From assembly GCF_000725625.1 (NCBI RefSeq), contig NZ_JOHS01000003.1, positions 1 to 64,000 of the forward strand: a DNA stretch of 64,000 nucleotides, written 5' to 3'. Shown one piece after another: positions 43,787 to 53,074 of this stretch; position 1 is the stretch's first letter, and every line of letters begins with the position of its first letter. The position numbers were made by a program, and so were the translations under genes. This DNA comes from Streptomyces sp. NRRL F-6676. GTDB taxonomy: Bacteria > Actinomycetota > Actinomycetes > Streptomycetales > Streptomycetaceae. The notes beneath the pieces are model-generated. The model did not search any database. It saw only the letters and a list, made by a program, of their open reading frames with translations, and was not told where the DNA came from.

Positions 43787-45052
43787 ATGGAGAAGCGTGT
43801 GATGACGGACGGTAAGCGGCGCAAGGGTCTCGTGGCCGCGTCCGCACTGCTCGGTGGTGTGCTGGTGCTCACCGGGTGCAGCGGTGGCGACTCCGACGCC
43901 GGGGGAGGCGACGGCGACTCCACCTCGCAGGCGAAGGCCGACAAGGCGGCCGCGCAGAAGGCGTCCGAGGCGGATATCGCGATCACTCCGAAGGACGGTT
44001 CCGACAACGCGTCCATCAACAACGCCGCCAAGGTGACGGTCGCCAAGGGCACGCTGACCGACGTGACCATGACCACGGCCTCCGGCACCGCTGTCTCCGG
44101 CCGGATATCGGCCGACAAGACGAGCTGGGCGCCCACCGGCCAGCTGGAGCGGGCCACCACCTACAAGGTCGCCGTGACCGCCAAGGACTCCAAGGGCCGC
44201 GCCGCCCACGAGAACGCCTCGTTCACCACCGTCTCGCAGGCGCACTCCTTCATCGGCAACTTCACGCCGGACAACGGCACCACGGTCGGCGTCGGCATGC
44301 CCGTGTCGATCAACTTCGACAAGGCCATCACCAACAAGTCGGCCGTCCAGAAGGGCATCACCGTCTCCTCCAGCACCGGGCAGGAGGTCGTCGGCCACTG
44401 GTTCAACGCCAACCGCATCGACTTCCGCCCCGAGAAGTACTGGACGGAGAACTCCACGGTCACCCTCAAGCTCGCGCTCGACGGCGTCGAGGGGGCGAGC
44501 GGCGTCTACGGCGTCCAGCAGAAGACGGTGACCTTCAAGGTCGGCCGCAACCAGGTCTCCTACGTCGACGCGCAGACCAAGCAGATGAAGGTCACGCAGG
44601 ACGGCAAGACCATCAAGACCATCCCGATCTCCGCCGGTTCGCCCGAGAACAAGACGTACGAGGGCCAGATGGTGATCTCCGAGAAGTTCAAGGAGACCCG
44701 GATGAACGGCGCCACGGTCGGCTTCACGGACGACGACGGCAAGGGCGAGTACGACATCAAGGACGTGCCGCACGCCATGCGGCTGAGCAGCTCCGGCACG
44801 TTCATCCACGGCAACTACTGGGGCGCCAAGTCCATCTTCGGTTCCGTGAACACCAGCCACGGCTGCGTCGGCCTGTCCGACACCAAGGGCGCCAACGACT
44901 CCAGCACGCCGGCCGCCTGGTTCTACAACAACTCCCTCATCGGTGACGTGGTCGTCGTCCAGAACACCGGCGACAAGACCGTCGCCCCGGACAACGGCCT
45001 CAACGGCTGGAACATGAGCTGGGCCGACTGGAAGGCCGGCTCGGCCGTCTGA
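43787..45052 (+). CDS. L,D-transpeptidase lipoprotein
   Basis: A 421-residue lipoprotein that should form 3-3 cross-links in peptidoglycan. The lipobox is LVLTGC with Cys at position 31, followed by a Gly/Asp/Ser-rich linker. Two Ig-like beta domains (about 60-150 and 155-255) precede the YkuD catalytic domain, where HGNYWGAKSIFGSVNTSHGC holds the conserved His and catalytic Cys. A C-terminal tail ends with WNMSWADWKAGSAV. This layout matches mycobacterial Ldt2-type enzymes. The ATG at 43787 was chosen as it gives a proper signal peptide. Confidence 0.94.
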   Translation: MEKRVMTDGKRRKGLVAASALLGGVLVLTGCSGGDSDAGGGDGDSTSQAKADKAAAQKASEADIAITPKDGSDNASINNAAKVTVAKGTLTDVTMTTASGTAVSGRISADKTSWAPTGQLERATTYKVAVTAKDSKGRAAHENASFTTVSQAHSFIGNFTPDNGTTVGVGMPVSINFDKAITNKSAVQKGITVSSSTGQEVVGHWFNANRIDFRPEKYWTENSTVTLKLALDGVEGASGVYGVQQKTVTFKVGRNQVSYVDAQTKQMKVTQDGKTIKTIPISAGSPENKTYEGQMVISEKFKETRMNGATVGFTDDDGKGEYDIKDVPHAMRLSSSGTFIHGNYWGAKSIFGSVNTSHGCVGLSDTKGANDSSTPAAWFYNNSLIGDVVVVQNTGDKTVAPDNGLNGWNMSWADWKAGSAV

Positions 45053-45107
45053 CCCGTCCCCGGCGAACCCCACGGCGCCGCCGCCCCCCGTACCGCACGG
45101 GGAGCGG

Positions 45108-45142
45108 CGGCGCCGTCGTCGTACGGTACGGCGACGGCGCCG
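45108..45142. terminator. 11-bp stem terminator after the L,D-transpeptidase gene
   Basis: Arms 45108-45118 (CGGCGCCGTCG) and 45132-45142 (CGACGGCGCCG) are perfect complements around a 13-base loop, 56 bp after the stop codon. Confidence 0.75.
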
Positions 45143-45374
45143 TCGTCGTCGTGGTGCGGCGGGCCGCGCGGCGTTCATCCGGCCGCGAGGGAGCGATCGG
45201 ACTCCGTTCACCCCCGCTCCACGTCACCTGCGGATACGCGCCAGACACGGGGCATTTTCAGCCCATGATCGTCCGAGGCGATCACCGGCGGCCGAGCTCT
45301 CCCTAGCATCGCCTGCGCAGTCGCTCTTCCTGTCCCACCAGTTCATCCGTGACGCGCGTACAGGAGTGTTCTCG

Positions 45375-45611
45375 ATGCTCAAGAAGTTCTTCGTGTCCGC
45401 GGCGCTCGCAGCCACCGTCGCCGCGGGAGGCATCGGCCTCAGCGCCGGTACGGCCTCCGCCGCCACCTTCGTCCCCGGCGGCGTCTACCCGTCGATCGGC
45501 GCCTGCGGCGACGCGGGCAACGCCGGCTTCCCGCAGGGGCGTTGGGTCGGCTGGCGCTGCGAGTCGCTGGGCGACGGCCAGTACCTGCTCTGGGTCCAGC
45601 CGACGTACTGA
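45375..45611 (+). CDS. Small secreted protein with two cysteines
   Basis: A 78-residue exported protein: MLKKFFVSAALAATVAAGGI starts the signal peptide, with a likely cut at ASAATF, leaving a mature peptide of about 45 residues (VPGGVYPSIGACGDAGNAGF, then a RWVGWRCESLGDGQYLLWVQ stretch). The two Cys could form one disulfide. The ATG at 45375 has AGGAG 8 bases upstream, better than the GTG at 45366. No known domain. It precedes an exporter of the MacB type by about 270 bp with a separate promoter region, so a link is not shown. Similar peptides occur widely in streptomycetes with unknown role. Confidence 0.8.
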   Translation: MLKKFFVSAALAATVAAGGIGLSAGTASAATFVPGGVYPSIGACGDAGNAGFPQGRWVGWRCESLGDGQYLLWVQPTY

Positions 45612-45680
45612 CAGATGTCACCGGCGGTGGAATGCGAACGCCGCATTCCACCACCGAGCCCTTTCCCGGTGCGGAACCGT

Positions 45681-45713
45681 GCGCCGGGCGGGCGCCGGGC
45701 GGGCGCCGGGCGG
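45681..45713. repeat. Three 11-bp tandem repeats GCGCCGGGCGG
   Basis: Units at 45681-45691, 45692-45702 and 45703-45713 are identical. They are followed by looser GCCACCGYGCCCC repeats up to about 45780. The 45612-45879 gap has no gene; the less GC-rich part (TTCTCATCGTTCTCTTATGC, about 45818-45837) probably holds the exporter promoter. Confidence 0.8.
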
Positions 45714-45879
45714 GTGCCGCCACCGCGCCCCGGCGGGTCCTGCCACCGTGCCCCGTAGGCCCCGCCACCGTGCCCCGGACGGCGCCCGCACAGCTCAACT
45801 TCCCTTCGCGCACAGGCTTCTCATCGTTCTCTTATGCCCGGCTTATGGCTTCATCACGGGGCGTCCCTACCTTGCGGCC

Positions 45880-47376
45880 ATGTTCTTCACCTACCTGAGG
45901 CGCGAGTTGCGCCGCCGCAGAAAGGCGGCCCTGGTCGTCGCCTCCGGGCTCGCACTGGGCATAGCCCTGGTCATCATCGTCAGCTCCGTCTCCTCCGGGA
46001 TGGGCAAGGCCCAGGACAAGGTCCTGCAATCGCTGTACGGCCTGGGCACCGACATGACCGTCACCAAGGCCGCGGCCGCGCAGAGTTCGGACGGCGCGCA
46101 GCGGCCCCGCTTCAACTTCGACGCCAAGGGCAGCGACTCCGACGAGGAGCAGAGCAATGACCGCGTGGTGGTGCAGGGCTTCCAGACCCTGGCGAGCTCC
46201 ACGGTGGGCAAGGTGGACGCCCAGAGCGGCGTCTCCGACGCGGTCGGGGGCCTGAGCCTCCAGGTCATCAAGGTCAGCGGCCAGTTCCGGCAGGGCCAGT
46301 TCAAGCAGGACCAGAGCGGCGGCAACCAGCAGGGCGGCGGCTTGGCGGGCGGCGGCAACGGCGGGAACAGCGGCCGGCCGCAGGGCCGCGTCGAGGGCGG
46401 CGGCGCCGACTTCGACGTCGACAACTACTCGGTCTACGGCACGGACGTCGCCGAGCCGGCGCTCGGCCCGCTCACCTCCTCCAAGATCACCAAGGGGCGT
46501 ACGTTCAAGACGTCGGAGACGAACGCCAAGGTCGTCGTCGCCGACACGTCGTACGCCAAGAAGAAGAAGCTCACCCTCGGTGACACCGTCACCATCAAGA
46601 GCGTCAAGTTCAAGGTCATCGGCATCGCCACCCCCGACAGCGGGGATGCGGGCGCCAACCTCTACATCCCGCTGAAGCAGGCCCAGGCGCTCAGCGACTC
46701 GAAGAACAAGGTCACCACGATCTACGTCAAGGCGACCGACTCGCAGAAGATCGACTCGGTCAAGTCGGCGATCCAGAAGAACATCTCGGGGACCACGGTC
46801 ACCACCTCCGCCGACCTCGCCGACACCGTCTCCGGCTCCCTGTCCACCGCCTCCGACCTGGCCACCAGCGTCGGCAAGTGGCTGTCCATCGCGGTGCTCG
46901 TGGCCGCGTTCCTCGTCGCCGGACTGCTCACCTCCTCCGCCGTCTCCCGGCGCGTGCGCGAGTTCGGCACGCTCAAGGCGCTGGGCTGGAGGTCCGGCCG
47001 TGTCACCCGCCAGGTGGTCGGCGAGGCCATGGTCAACGGACTGGTCGGCGGCGCCCTCGGCATCGCGCTCGGCCTCCTCGGCGCGTACGTCGTCACCGCG
47101 ATCAGCCCCACCCTCCAGGCACAGCTCGGCGGCGGCTCGGGCGGGGGCGGCGGCTTCGGCGGCGGTCCCGGCGGGGGTGGCGGCGGTGGCTTCGGCGGTC
47201 CGGGGCGGCAGCAGGCCGCGAAGTCCCTGGAGGTCGGGCTCACCGCACCGGTCAGCCTCACCACCATCGCGGTCGCGGTCGGCCTCGCCGTGGCCGGCGG
47301 GCTGATCGCCGGCGCGTTCGGCGGCTGGCGGGCGTCCCGCCTGCGCCCGGCGGACGCGCTGCGCCGCGTCGAGTAG
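45880..47376 (+). CDS. MacB-like ABC transporter permease
   Basis: A 498-residue permease with the MacB layout: a basic N-terminus (YLRRELRRRRKAALVVASG) leading into helix 1, a large extracytoplasmic domain (about 40-325) and three C-terminal helices of an FtsX domain (SIAVLVAAFLVAGLLTSSAV, REFGTLKALGWRSGRVTRQV). Two low-complexity inserts stand out: a Gln/Gly-rich stretch in the outer domain and a nearly pure Gly stretch between the last helices (about 416-443). It is 40 bp upstream of its ATPase gene. Export of an envelope-active molecule or lipoprotein-like substrate is likely; the cargo is unknown. Confidence 0.92.
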   Translation: MFFTYLRRELRRRRKAALVVASGLALGIALVIIVSSVSSGMGKAQDKVLQSLYGLGTDMTVTKAAAAQSSDGAQRPRFNFDAKGSDSDEEQSNDRVVVQGFQTLASSTVGKVDAQSGVSDAVGGLSLQVIKVSGQFRQGQFKQDQSGGNQQGGGLAGGGNGGNSGRPQGRVEGGGADFDVDNYSVYGTDVAEPALGPLTSSKITKGRTFKTSETNAKVVVADTSYAKKKKLTLGDTVTIKSVKFKVIGIATPDSGDAGANLYIPLKQAQALSDSKNKVTTIYVKATDSQKIDSVKSAIQKNISGTTVTTSADLADTVSGSLSTASDLATSVGKWLSIAVLVAAFLVAGLLTSSAVSRRVREFGTLKALGWRSGRVTRQVVGEAMVNGLVGGALGIALGLLGAYVVTAISPTLQAQLGGGSGGGGGFGGGPGGGGGGGFGGPGRQQAAKSLEVGLTAPVSLTTIAVAVGLAVAGGLIAGAFGGWRASRLRPADALRRVE

Positions 47377-47416
47377 TGCCACCCCGTAAGGACCCGGACC
47401 CCAGGAGCTGACCACC

Positions 47417-48071
<655 letters not shown>

Positions 48072-48100
<29 letters not shown>

Positions 48101-48503
48101 CCGTGACGGGGAGGCCGGGCACGCCCCGGGCACCGCACCGGGCCTGCCGGGCCTCCCCCTCCACCTCGCACCACACGGTCTTGTGATCCGCCCCCGGCTC
48201 CACGCCCCACCTCAGGGCGAGCGAGTCGAGCACGGCGAGCCCCCGCCCGGACTCGTCCGCGAGGGAGGCCCGCAGCAGGACGGGCAGCGCCCGCGGGTCG
48301 GGATCGGTGACCTCGACGCGGACGGAGCCGTACGGCGTCCCGACAACCCGGACGGTCACGGGCGTGCCCTCCCCGACGTGGTCGACGACGTTCGTCAGCA
48401 ACTCGGTGACACACAGCTGGACGTCGAAGCCGTGGTGCCGGAGCAGCCGGCGCACCCCGGGCACGGCCTCCGACGTGGCGAGCAGCCGCAGTTCGAGACT
48501 CAC
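48072..48503 (-). CDS. Anti-sigma-type HATPase (RsbW-like)
   Basis: A 143-residue single-domain HATPase_c protein of the serine-kinase/anti-sigma type. LCVTELLTNVVDHVGEGTPV is the N-box, VTDPDPRALP the following loop and ESGRGLAVLDSLALRWGV the G-box; there is no histidine-acceptor domain or membrane helix. The GTG overlaps the upstream small gene (GTGA). Such proteins belong to XRE/DUF397 sets in streptomycetes, where they are presumed to act on sigma or anti-anti-sigma factors. No sigma factor lies beside it. Confidence 0.88.
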
Positions 48504-48757
48504 CGCTCCACCGCCTTCCGCAGTACGGCGGTCAGCGCGCGGGCCGTGGCGGTGTTGCAGTTCCCGAGCGCGACGAGCCCGGCGGGCGGCGCGTACGTGC
48601 CCGCGTAGACCAGGAGGTCGACGCCGAGCGAGGGAAGCGTGAGCCCGTGCAGGGCGAGGGCGGCGCGGAGTTCCTCCGCGCAGCGGGGCACGTCGTAGGG
48701 GGCGGCGGGCCGGGGGCTTGGAGGAACGGGACGGTCGGCGGGGGAACGGCCGGGCAT
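48500..48757 (-). CDS. Small protein, LPSLG...ATARAL family
   Basis: An 85-residue protein with an N-terminal Pro-rich stretch, then ELRAALALHGLTLPSLGVD, a YAGTYAPPAGLVALGNCN stretch and TATARALTAVL. It is a clear relative of the 11141-11347 protein of the first module in this window. The ATG at 48757 has GAGAGGTG upstream; the frame is open to 48886, but that start would extend into the divergent promoter. It overlaps the anti-sigma-type ATPase gene by 4 bp and is divergent from the second XRE regulator. Function unknown. Confidence 0.78.
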   Translation of the reverse strand: MPGRSPADRPVPPSPRPAAPYDVPRCAEELRAALALHGLTLPSLGVDLLVYAGTYAPPAGLVALGNCNTATARALTAVLRKAVER

Positions 48758-48866
48758 GAGCGGACACCTCTCTGTGATGAATCGCTCACACTGTGACGCC
48801 GGGCGCTCTACCGTAAAAGGGGTATCGGGTACGCGGCCCGACCTGTGGAACAGATGGTGGTGAACC

Positions 48867-49730
48867 ATGCCCCGAAGCAAGGACATCGACGGCTCGATGG
48901 GCGTCCCGACGTTCTACGGCAAGGAGTTGAGGTGGAAACGCGAGTCCGCAGGGCTGTCTTTGGAAGAGACGGTGGCGGGCAGCTTCTACGGCAAGTCCTA
49001 CCTCAGCGACATCGAACGCGGCGAACGCCGCATGCCGCTGGATCTGGCCCGCCACGTCGACCAACTCCTCGCGACGGACGGCTTCTTCGAGCGCCGGTGC
49101 GAGGATGTGCGGAGGGCGCGGCGGGGGCCGCACGCGGCCTACTTCGAGAAGGTACTGGAGGCGGAGCGGCACGCGGAATCCATCGAGGAGTGGTGCCCCG
49201 GCGCCTTCCCCGGGTTGCTCCAGACCGCGCCGTACGCGCGGGTACTGGTGCGGTCGGCTCACCCGACGGCCTCCGACGAGAAGGTCGAGGAAAAGGTGCA
49301 GGCGCGTCTCGCCCGCGCCGGCCTCTTCGAGGACGACCACTCCACGCCGGAGTACTGGGTGATCCTGCACGAGTCGCTGCTCACCGACGCGACCCTGCCG
49401 CCGGAGGAGATGGCCGAGCAACTGGACCGGATCGTGAAGCTGACCGAGCGGTACCGGATCGTTCCGCAGATCGTCCCGCGGAGGTGCGGCGCGTATCCCC
49501 TGATGGCCGCCTCGGCCAAGGTCATGACGTTCCCTGACGCACCGCCGTTGGTCTACACGGAGGCGTCCTACAGCGGTGACACGATCGATGATCCGGCCCT
49601 CGTGAAGCAGTACCGCAAGGCATACGATCGGCTCAGGGCCGTCGCACTGTCACCGGAGACGTCCCTGGTCATGATCAAGGCGACCGCAGAGGGATACCGA
49701 GATGGCAAACAACTGGATCGATTTGAGTGA
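48867..49730 (+). CDS. XRE-family regulator with DUF5753 domain (second module)
   Basis: A 287-residue regulator. The helix-turn-helix is at GKELRWKRESAGLSLEETVA with SFYGKSYLSDIERGERRMPL, and the DUF5753 domain covers the rest (CPGAFPGLLQTAPYARVLV, YWVILHESLLTDATLP, IVPQIVPRRCGAYPLMAASA). Its 3' end overlaps the DUF397 gene by 29 bp. Divergent to it lie the small LPSLG protein and the HATPase gene, so all four parts of a regulatory module are within 2 kb. Confidence 0.92.
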   Translation: MPRSKDIDGSMGVPTFYGKELRWKRESAGLSLEETVAGSFYGKSYLSDIERGERRMPLDLARHVDQLLATDGFFERRCEDVRRARRGPHAAYFEKVLEAERHAESIEEWCPGAFPGLLQTAPYARVLVRSAHPTASDEKVEEKVQARLARAGLFEDDHSTPEYWVILHESLLTDATLPPEEMAEQLDRIVKLTERYRIVPQIVPRRCGAYPLMAASAKVMTFPDAPPLVYTEASYSGDTIDDPALVKQYRKAYDRLRAVALSPETSLVMIKATAEGYRDGKQLDRFE

Positions 49731-49986
49731 GGCGCTCTGGTTCAAGAGCAGCCACAGCAACGGTGACGGCGGGGATTGCGTCGAGATCGCGAGAGCCTTC
49801 CCCGGCGCCGCCCTCTGGCGCAAGTCCAGCTACAGCAACGGCGACGGAGGCAACTGCGTCGAGGTCGCCGACAACATCCCCGGCCTCGTCCCCGTACGCG
49901 ACTCCAAGGTTCCCGACGGCGGCCCCGTCCTCCTCCTCACCGCCCACGCCTGGGCCCCGTTCGTCGCGTCGCTGAAGACGGCGTAA
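49702..49986 (+). CDS. DUF397 protein with internally duplicated motif
   Basis: A 94-residue DUF397 protein in which the signature occurs twice: LWFKSSHSNGDGGDCVEIAR near residues 11-30 and LWRKSSYSNGDGGNCVEVAD near 38-57. Usual family members (as at 9603-9812) have one. The C-terminal half (LVPVRDSKVPDGGPVLLLTA, HAWAPFVASLKTA) is the normal single ending, so only the N-terminal motif has been duplicated. It is co-translated with the XRE regulator (29-bp overlap). Confidence 0.9.
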   Translation: MANNWIDLSEALWFKSSHSNGDGGDCVEIARAFPGAALWRKSSYSNGDGGNCVEVADNIPGLVPVRDSKVPDGGPVLLLTAHAWAPFVASLKTA

Positions 49987-50038
49987 CCGGCCGTCCGAGC
50001 CGCACAGCGAACAGGTGCGCGCAGGTGCCGACCCCGTG

Positions 50039-50701
50039 CTACGACTCGACGCCCCCGTGCAGGCCCCACTCGTCGAGACCCGAGTAGACGAAGGCCGTGC
50101 GGCCTTTGGGGAACGAGAGGCACTCGGCCTCACCCCTATAGACCGCCACCAGCGAGTCGGCCCCGCGCCACCAGGTGTCCGCGAGCCCCTGTACCTCCGG
50201 GACCGGCTCGTACGCGTCGAGCGAGAAGCGGTCGACGTCGTCGCCGACGACCCTGGTGATCCGCTTGGCCCAGCCGGACGCGTGGTGGGCGAGGGCGAGC
50301 GATTCCACCCAGCCCTCAACGGTCGCGTGCAGCGGAGTCCACCGCTCCGCACGAATGCCGAACTCGCCGTGTGGCCCGACGAGGAACGAATAGGGGACGG
50401 CGGTCCGCTGCTTACCCGCCTCGAAGCGCCACCCTTCGGACGCGGAGCCTTCGGGCGAGCCGGCGCCGAAGTACCTGGGCCCTCCGTCGTACTGCGGAGC
50501 GGGCGGCAGCAGTAGCCCGCCCCACCGCTGCTGGAAGCCGGCCATCCGGTCGACCACCGCGGCCGGAAGGCCCCGGTCGAGCCACCGCTGCCGGTGCTCC
50601 GCAACGGACCGGACGTCGACCTTGATGCCGTGCGCACTGACGAAGTACCGAGCCCTGCGCGTAAGCCCGTCGGGCACGTCGTCGACGAGATTGAGGTTCA
50701 C
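50039..50701 (-). CDS. Hypothetical protein, intact member of a local duplicated pair
   Basis: A 220-residue soluble protein starting with GTG (VNLNLVDDVPDGLTRRARYF). Seen: HGIKVDVRSVAEHRQRWLDR, a Pro-rich PPAPQYDGGPRYFGAG stretch, WTPLHATVEGWVESLALAHH and SLVAVYRGEAECLSFPKGRT. No known motif or membrane segment. The DGLTRRARYFV to AEHRQRWLDRG part and the WTPL to YEPV part recur in a decayed copy at 50859-51129. The pattern of a short functional-looking C-terminus with conserved Trp residues hints at a SUKH- or immunity-type fold, but this is a guess. Confidence 0.72.
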   Translation of the reverse strand: MNLNLVDDVPDGLTRRARYFVSAHGIKVDVRSVAEHRQRWLDRGLPAAVVDRMAGFQQRWGGLLLPPAPQYDGGPRYFGAGSPEGSASEGWRFEAGKQRTAVPYSFLVGPHGEFGIRAERWTPLHATVEGWVESLALAHHASGWAKRITRVVGDDVDRFSLDAYEPVPEVQGLADTWWRGADSLVAVYRGEAECLSFPKGRTAFVYSGLDEWGLHGGVES

Positions 50702-50858
50702 CGGGAGACAGTAGCGAGTACGGCGGTACCCCCGGCGGCTGCTCCGTTCCTCCGCGCACCCAGAAACCAGTGGCCGCCCGCGCCGACCGGCTCCACGCTG
50801 TACGCCATGGAACAGCCGCAACGAGGAATCCGCGCGACCTACACGGACTCGACGATCA

Positions 50859-51129
50859 CCGTCCGACCGGCTCGTACCCGTCGAGTGGGAGCTGTTCGAC
50901 GTCGTGGCCGACGGCCTTGGTGATCTGCTTCGCGCAGTTGGACGCGTGGTGGGCGAGGGCGAGCGACTCCACCCAGCCCTCGATGGTCGCGGGCAGCGGA
51001 GTCCATCGCTCCCCGTGAATCCGTTGCCGGAAAGCCCCCGTCGAGCCACCACTGCCGGTGCTCCGCGATCGGCCGGGCATCGATCTTGATGCCGTGCACA
51101 CCGACGAAGTACCGAGCCCTGCGCGTCAG
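50859..51129 (-). pseudogene. Decayed copy of the 50039-50701 gene
   Basis: On the minus strand from 51129, LTRRARYFVGVHGIKIDARP followed by IAEHRQWWLDGGFPA matches the intact gene. The frame then breaks, and from about 51014 ERWTPLPATIEGWVESLALA followed by HHASNCAKQI and LPLDGYEPVG matches its later part. About 66 residues are missing between the two blocks. It is therefore a tandem duplicate with an internal deletion and frameshift. Confidence 0.8.
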
Positions 51130-51455
51130 CCCGAGGTCGGCTGTCGGCCGGCCGGCCGGCCGCGTCGGCGGCCCAGACCCCTGCGGGGACGTCGCCGTCC
51201 GTGTCGATGGCCGGGGGCCGGGCCGGCTCGGTGATCTTCGGCACGTGCCGGTCGCTGCCGGGTGTCTCCTCCTGGCATGGTGGCGGGTGTGGCCGATCGG
51301 CTCGAACGCTTTCGAACGGTGATCAGTTACGCTGACTACCGCCGCACAAACCGGTGTTGACGATTCCGGATCAAGCCCCCGGGCAGCGGGAGACGGGACC
51401 AAGGCCGGCTTCGTTTTCCCGGGATGCCGACGCACAACGCCAGAAAAGGGTAATC

Positions 51456-51827
51456 ATGAGCCTGACACTCAAGACCTCGGTGGTAGGAGCAGTCCTCGCC
51501 GCGACCGCCGTACTGGCGTCTCCGGTAACCGCATCGGCCGATGAACCCGTGACCCGCTGTGACGAAGGCCAGATCTGTCTCTACGATGGCCACAACCTCA
51601 CCGGTAGCAACTTGCAGCTCCAGTACGGGGTGGACGTCCCCAACCTTGGCTGGACGTGGAACGACCGAGCCAGCTCGGTGTGGAACCGTAGCTACTGGCC
51701 CGTCTGCATCTACACCGATGCCGACTACCATGGCCGCTGGTACAGCATCAACCCGGGCCAGCAGGAACTTCTGTACCTCTACGACAACGCGGTGAGTTCC
51801 ATTCAGTACGGTGGCTGCGGGGGCTGA
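51456..51827 (+). CDS. Secreted peptidase inhibitor I36 / crystallin-like protein
   Basis: A 123-residue exported protein. The signal peptide (LKTSVVGAVLAATAVLASPV) ends near ASA-DE. The mature domain CDEGQICLYDGHNLTGSNLQ, WNDRASSVWNRSYWPVCIYT, DADYHGRWYSINPGQQELLY and NAVSSIQYGGCGG is the beta/gamma-crystallin-like fold shared by the I36 (SMI-type) metalloproteinase inhibitors and related streptomycete secreted proteins. Four Cys could make two disulfides. AAAGGG lies upstream of the ATG. Role as inhibitor of a secreted protease is by family only. Confidence 0.88.
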   Translation: MSLTLKTSVVGAVLAATAVLASPVTASADEPVTRCDEGQICLYDGHNLTGSNLQLQYGVDVPNLGWTWNDRASSVWNRSYWPVCIYTDADYHGRWYSINPGQQELLYLYDNAVSSIQYGGCGG

Positions 51828-51928
51828 GCCGACCGACTGACCGGGCCACCCCCGCCGACAGCCCTGGCGAACCGGAGTCGCGTCCGGCCGCCGGACGCCG
51901 CGTACTTGGGCCGGCTCTGCCCCCTTGG

Positions 51929-52117
51929 CGTGTGGTCGATCAACGGCACACTGTTGAGTACGCCGTCGGACGCGCCCACCGCCCCGAGCATGTCCTCGAC
52001 GCCGTCCCAGGAGACGGCGAGGAGCACCGCGTCGCGCCCGGTCACCGACTCGCGCGGTGCGGCAGCGAGCGCTCCGCGGCCCAGCCGCCGAGCCAGCTTG
52101 ATCGCCTTGGGGAAACT
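51929..52117 (-). pseudogene. Remnant of an NAD(P)-binding reductase
   Basis: Minus-strand reading from 52117 gives FPKAIKLARRLGRGALAA, ESVTGRDAVLLAVSWDGVED and LNSVPLIDHT, the second part of a Rossmann fold like that of NADPH/F420-type reductases. The N-terminal GxGxxG part is absent (the sequence stops making sense at about 52120) and the frame loses similarity after LIDHT. It meets the hydrolase remnant head to head. Confidence 0.6.
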
Positions 52118-52127
52118 CCTCGTAGCT

Positions 52128-52463
52128 CGCCAGACTGTCCCGGAGTGGCAGGCGGTCCTGGACGCGATCCAGGAAGTCGAGTACATCGGTGCCGGTCCGG
52201 TGGGCTATTGGGGAGTGTCGTTGGGGTGCGGACTCGGCGTGCCGTTCGTTGCCGACGAGCCACGGGTCCGCGCCGCGGTGCTGGGCCTGGGAGGCGCGTC
52301 GGCATCGGCCGAGGCGGCCGCACGGATCACCGTCCCGGTCGAATTCCTGGTGCAGTGGGACGACGAGCGGGTGCCGCGGGCTCAGAGCCTGGCTCTGTTC
52401 GACGCCCTGGCCTCGGCCCAGAAGACGCTGCACGCCAACCCCGGTAAGCACGGGGAAGTTCCG
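52128..52463 (+). pseudogene. Remnant of an alpha/beta hydrolase
   Basis: Plus-strand reading gives VPEWQAVLDAIQEVEYIGAG, VGYWGVSLGCGLGVPFVAD, ITVPVEFLVQWDDERVPRAQ and KTLHANPGKHGEVP. This is the second half of a dienelactone-hydrolase-like or esterase domain: nucleophile elbow GVSLG, acid WDDE and the terminal His in KHGEVP. The N-terminal half is missing and no start codon fits, while sequence after 52463 is unrelated. The gap to 52765 holds nothing recognisable. Confidence 0.65.
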
Positions 52464-52765
52464 AGAGCGGCGCGTCGGCTCCGGGCGCCAACCAGGTCCA
52501 GCCGCCGACCGGATCCAGCCGCCGACCGGGCCTGGCGGCCGATGCGCCCACGCGGCCCCCGGTCTGGTCAGCGGGGGATGCCCACGGCATCCGCGTGCTG
52601 GTGCACGACATCCGCGGGAAGCCTCGGGCTTCGGCAGGCGTCTCGGGATCGAGCCGCACCAGCCGTCGCAGAGCCGGCCGTCGGAGCGTCACGGGGCGGT
52701 GTTGAAGCCGTCCAGTACGTAACGTTGAAGGATCACCTGCCTGCGGACGCCCGAAAGGATGCCGT

Positions 52766-53074
52766 ATGACCCACCACCTGCGGTTCTTCTTCGAGGCGGG
52801 CGTGGACACACCCCTGTGGCCGGAAGACATGGCCAGCCCGTACGGCTATCCCTGCGACCTGGACAAGCTGCCGATCAGCCCGGCCACCCGGGAGGAATTG
52901 GCGAAGTTGTCCGAGCGGTACCAGTCGTCGATCGACTGGAAGTATCCGCCGAATCCCTCACCGTGGTCCGACGCGGAGTGGCAAACCTTCAGGGAGCGGG
53001 CGCACGCAGCCCTGGGCACCTTGCGCCGCGAGTTGGGAACGGACTGGACGGTTCGGGACGAGAGCCTGCTCTGA
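52766..53074 (+). CDS. Hypothetical protein
   Basis: A 102-residue soluble acidic protein (MTHHLRFFFEAGVDTPLWPE, SPATREELAKLSERYQSSID, WSDAEWQTFRERAHAALGTL). AAAGGA lies 8 bases before the ATG. Trp-rich, no cysteine except one, no membrane segment. I do not recognise a domain, but similar short proteins are common in streptomycete accessory regions next to toxin, immunity or XRE genes. Stands alone between gene remnants and a zinc-ribbon pair. Confidence 0.7.
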   Translation: MTHHLRFFFEAGVDTPLWPEDMASPYGYPCDLDKLPISPATREELAKLSERYQSSIDWKYPPNPSPWSDAEWQTFRERAHAALGTLRRELGTDWTVRDESLL

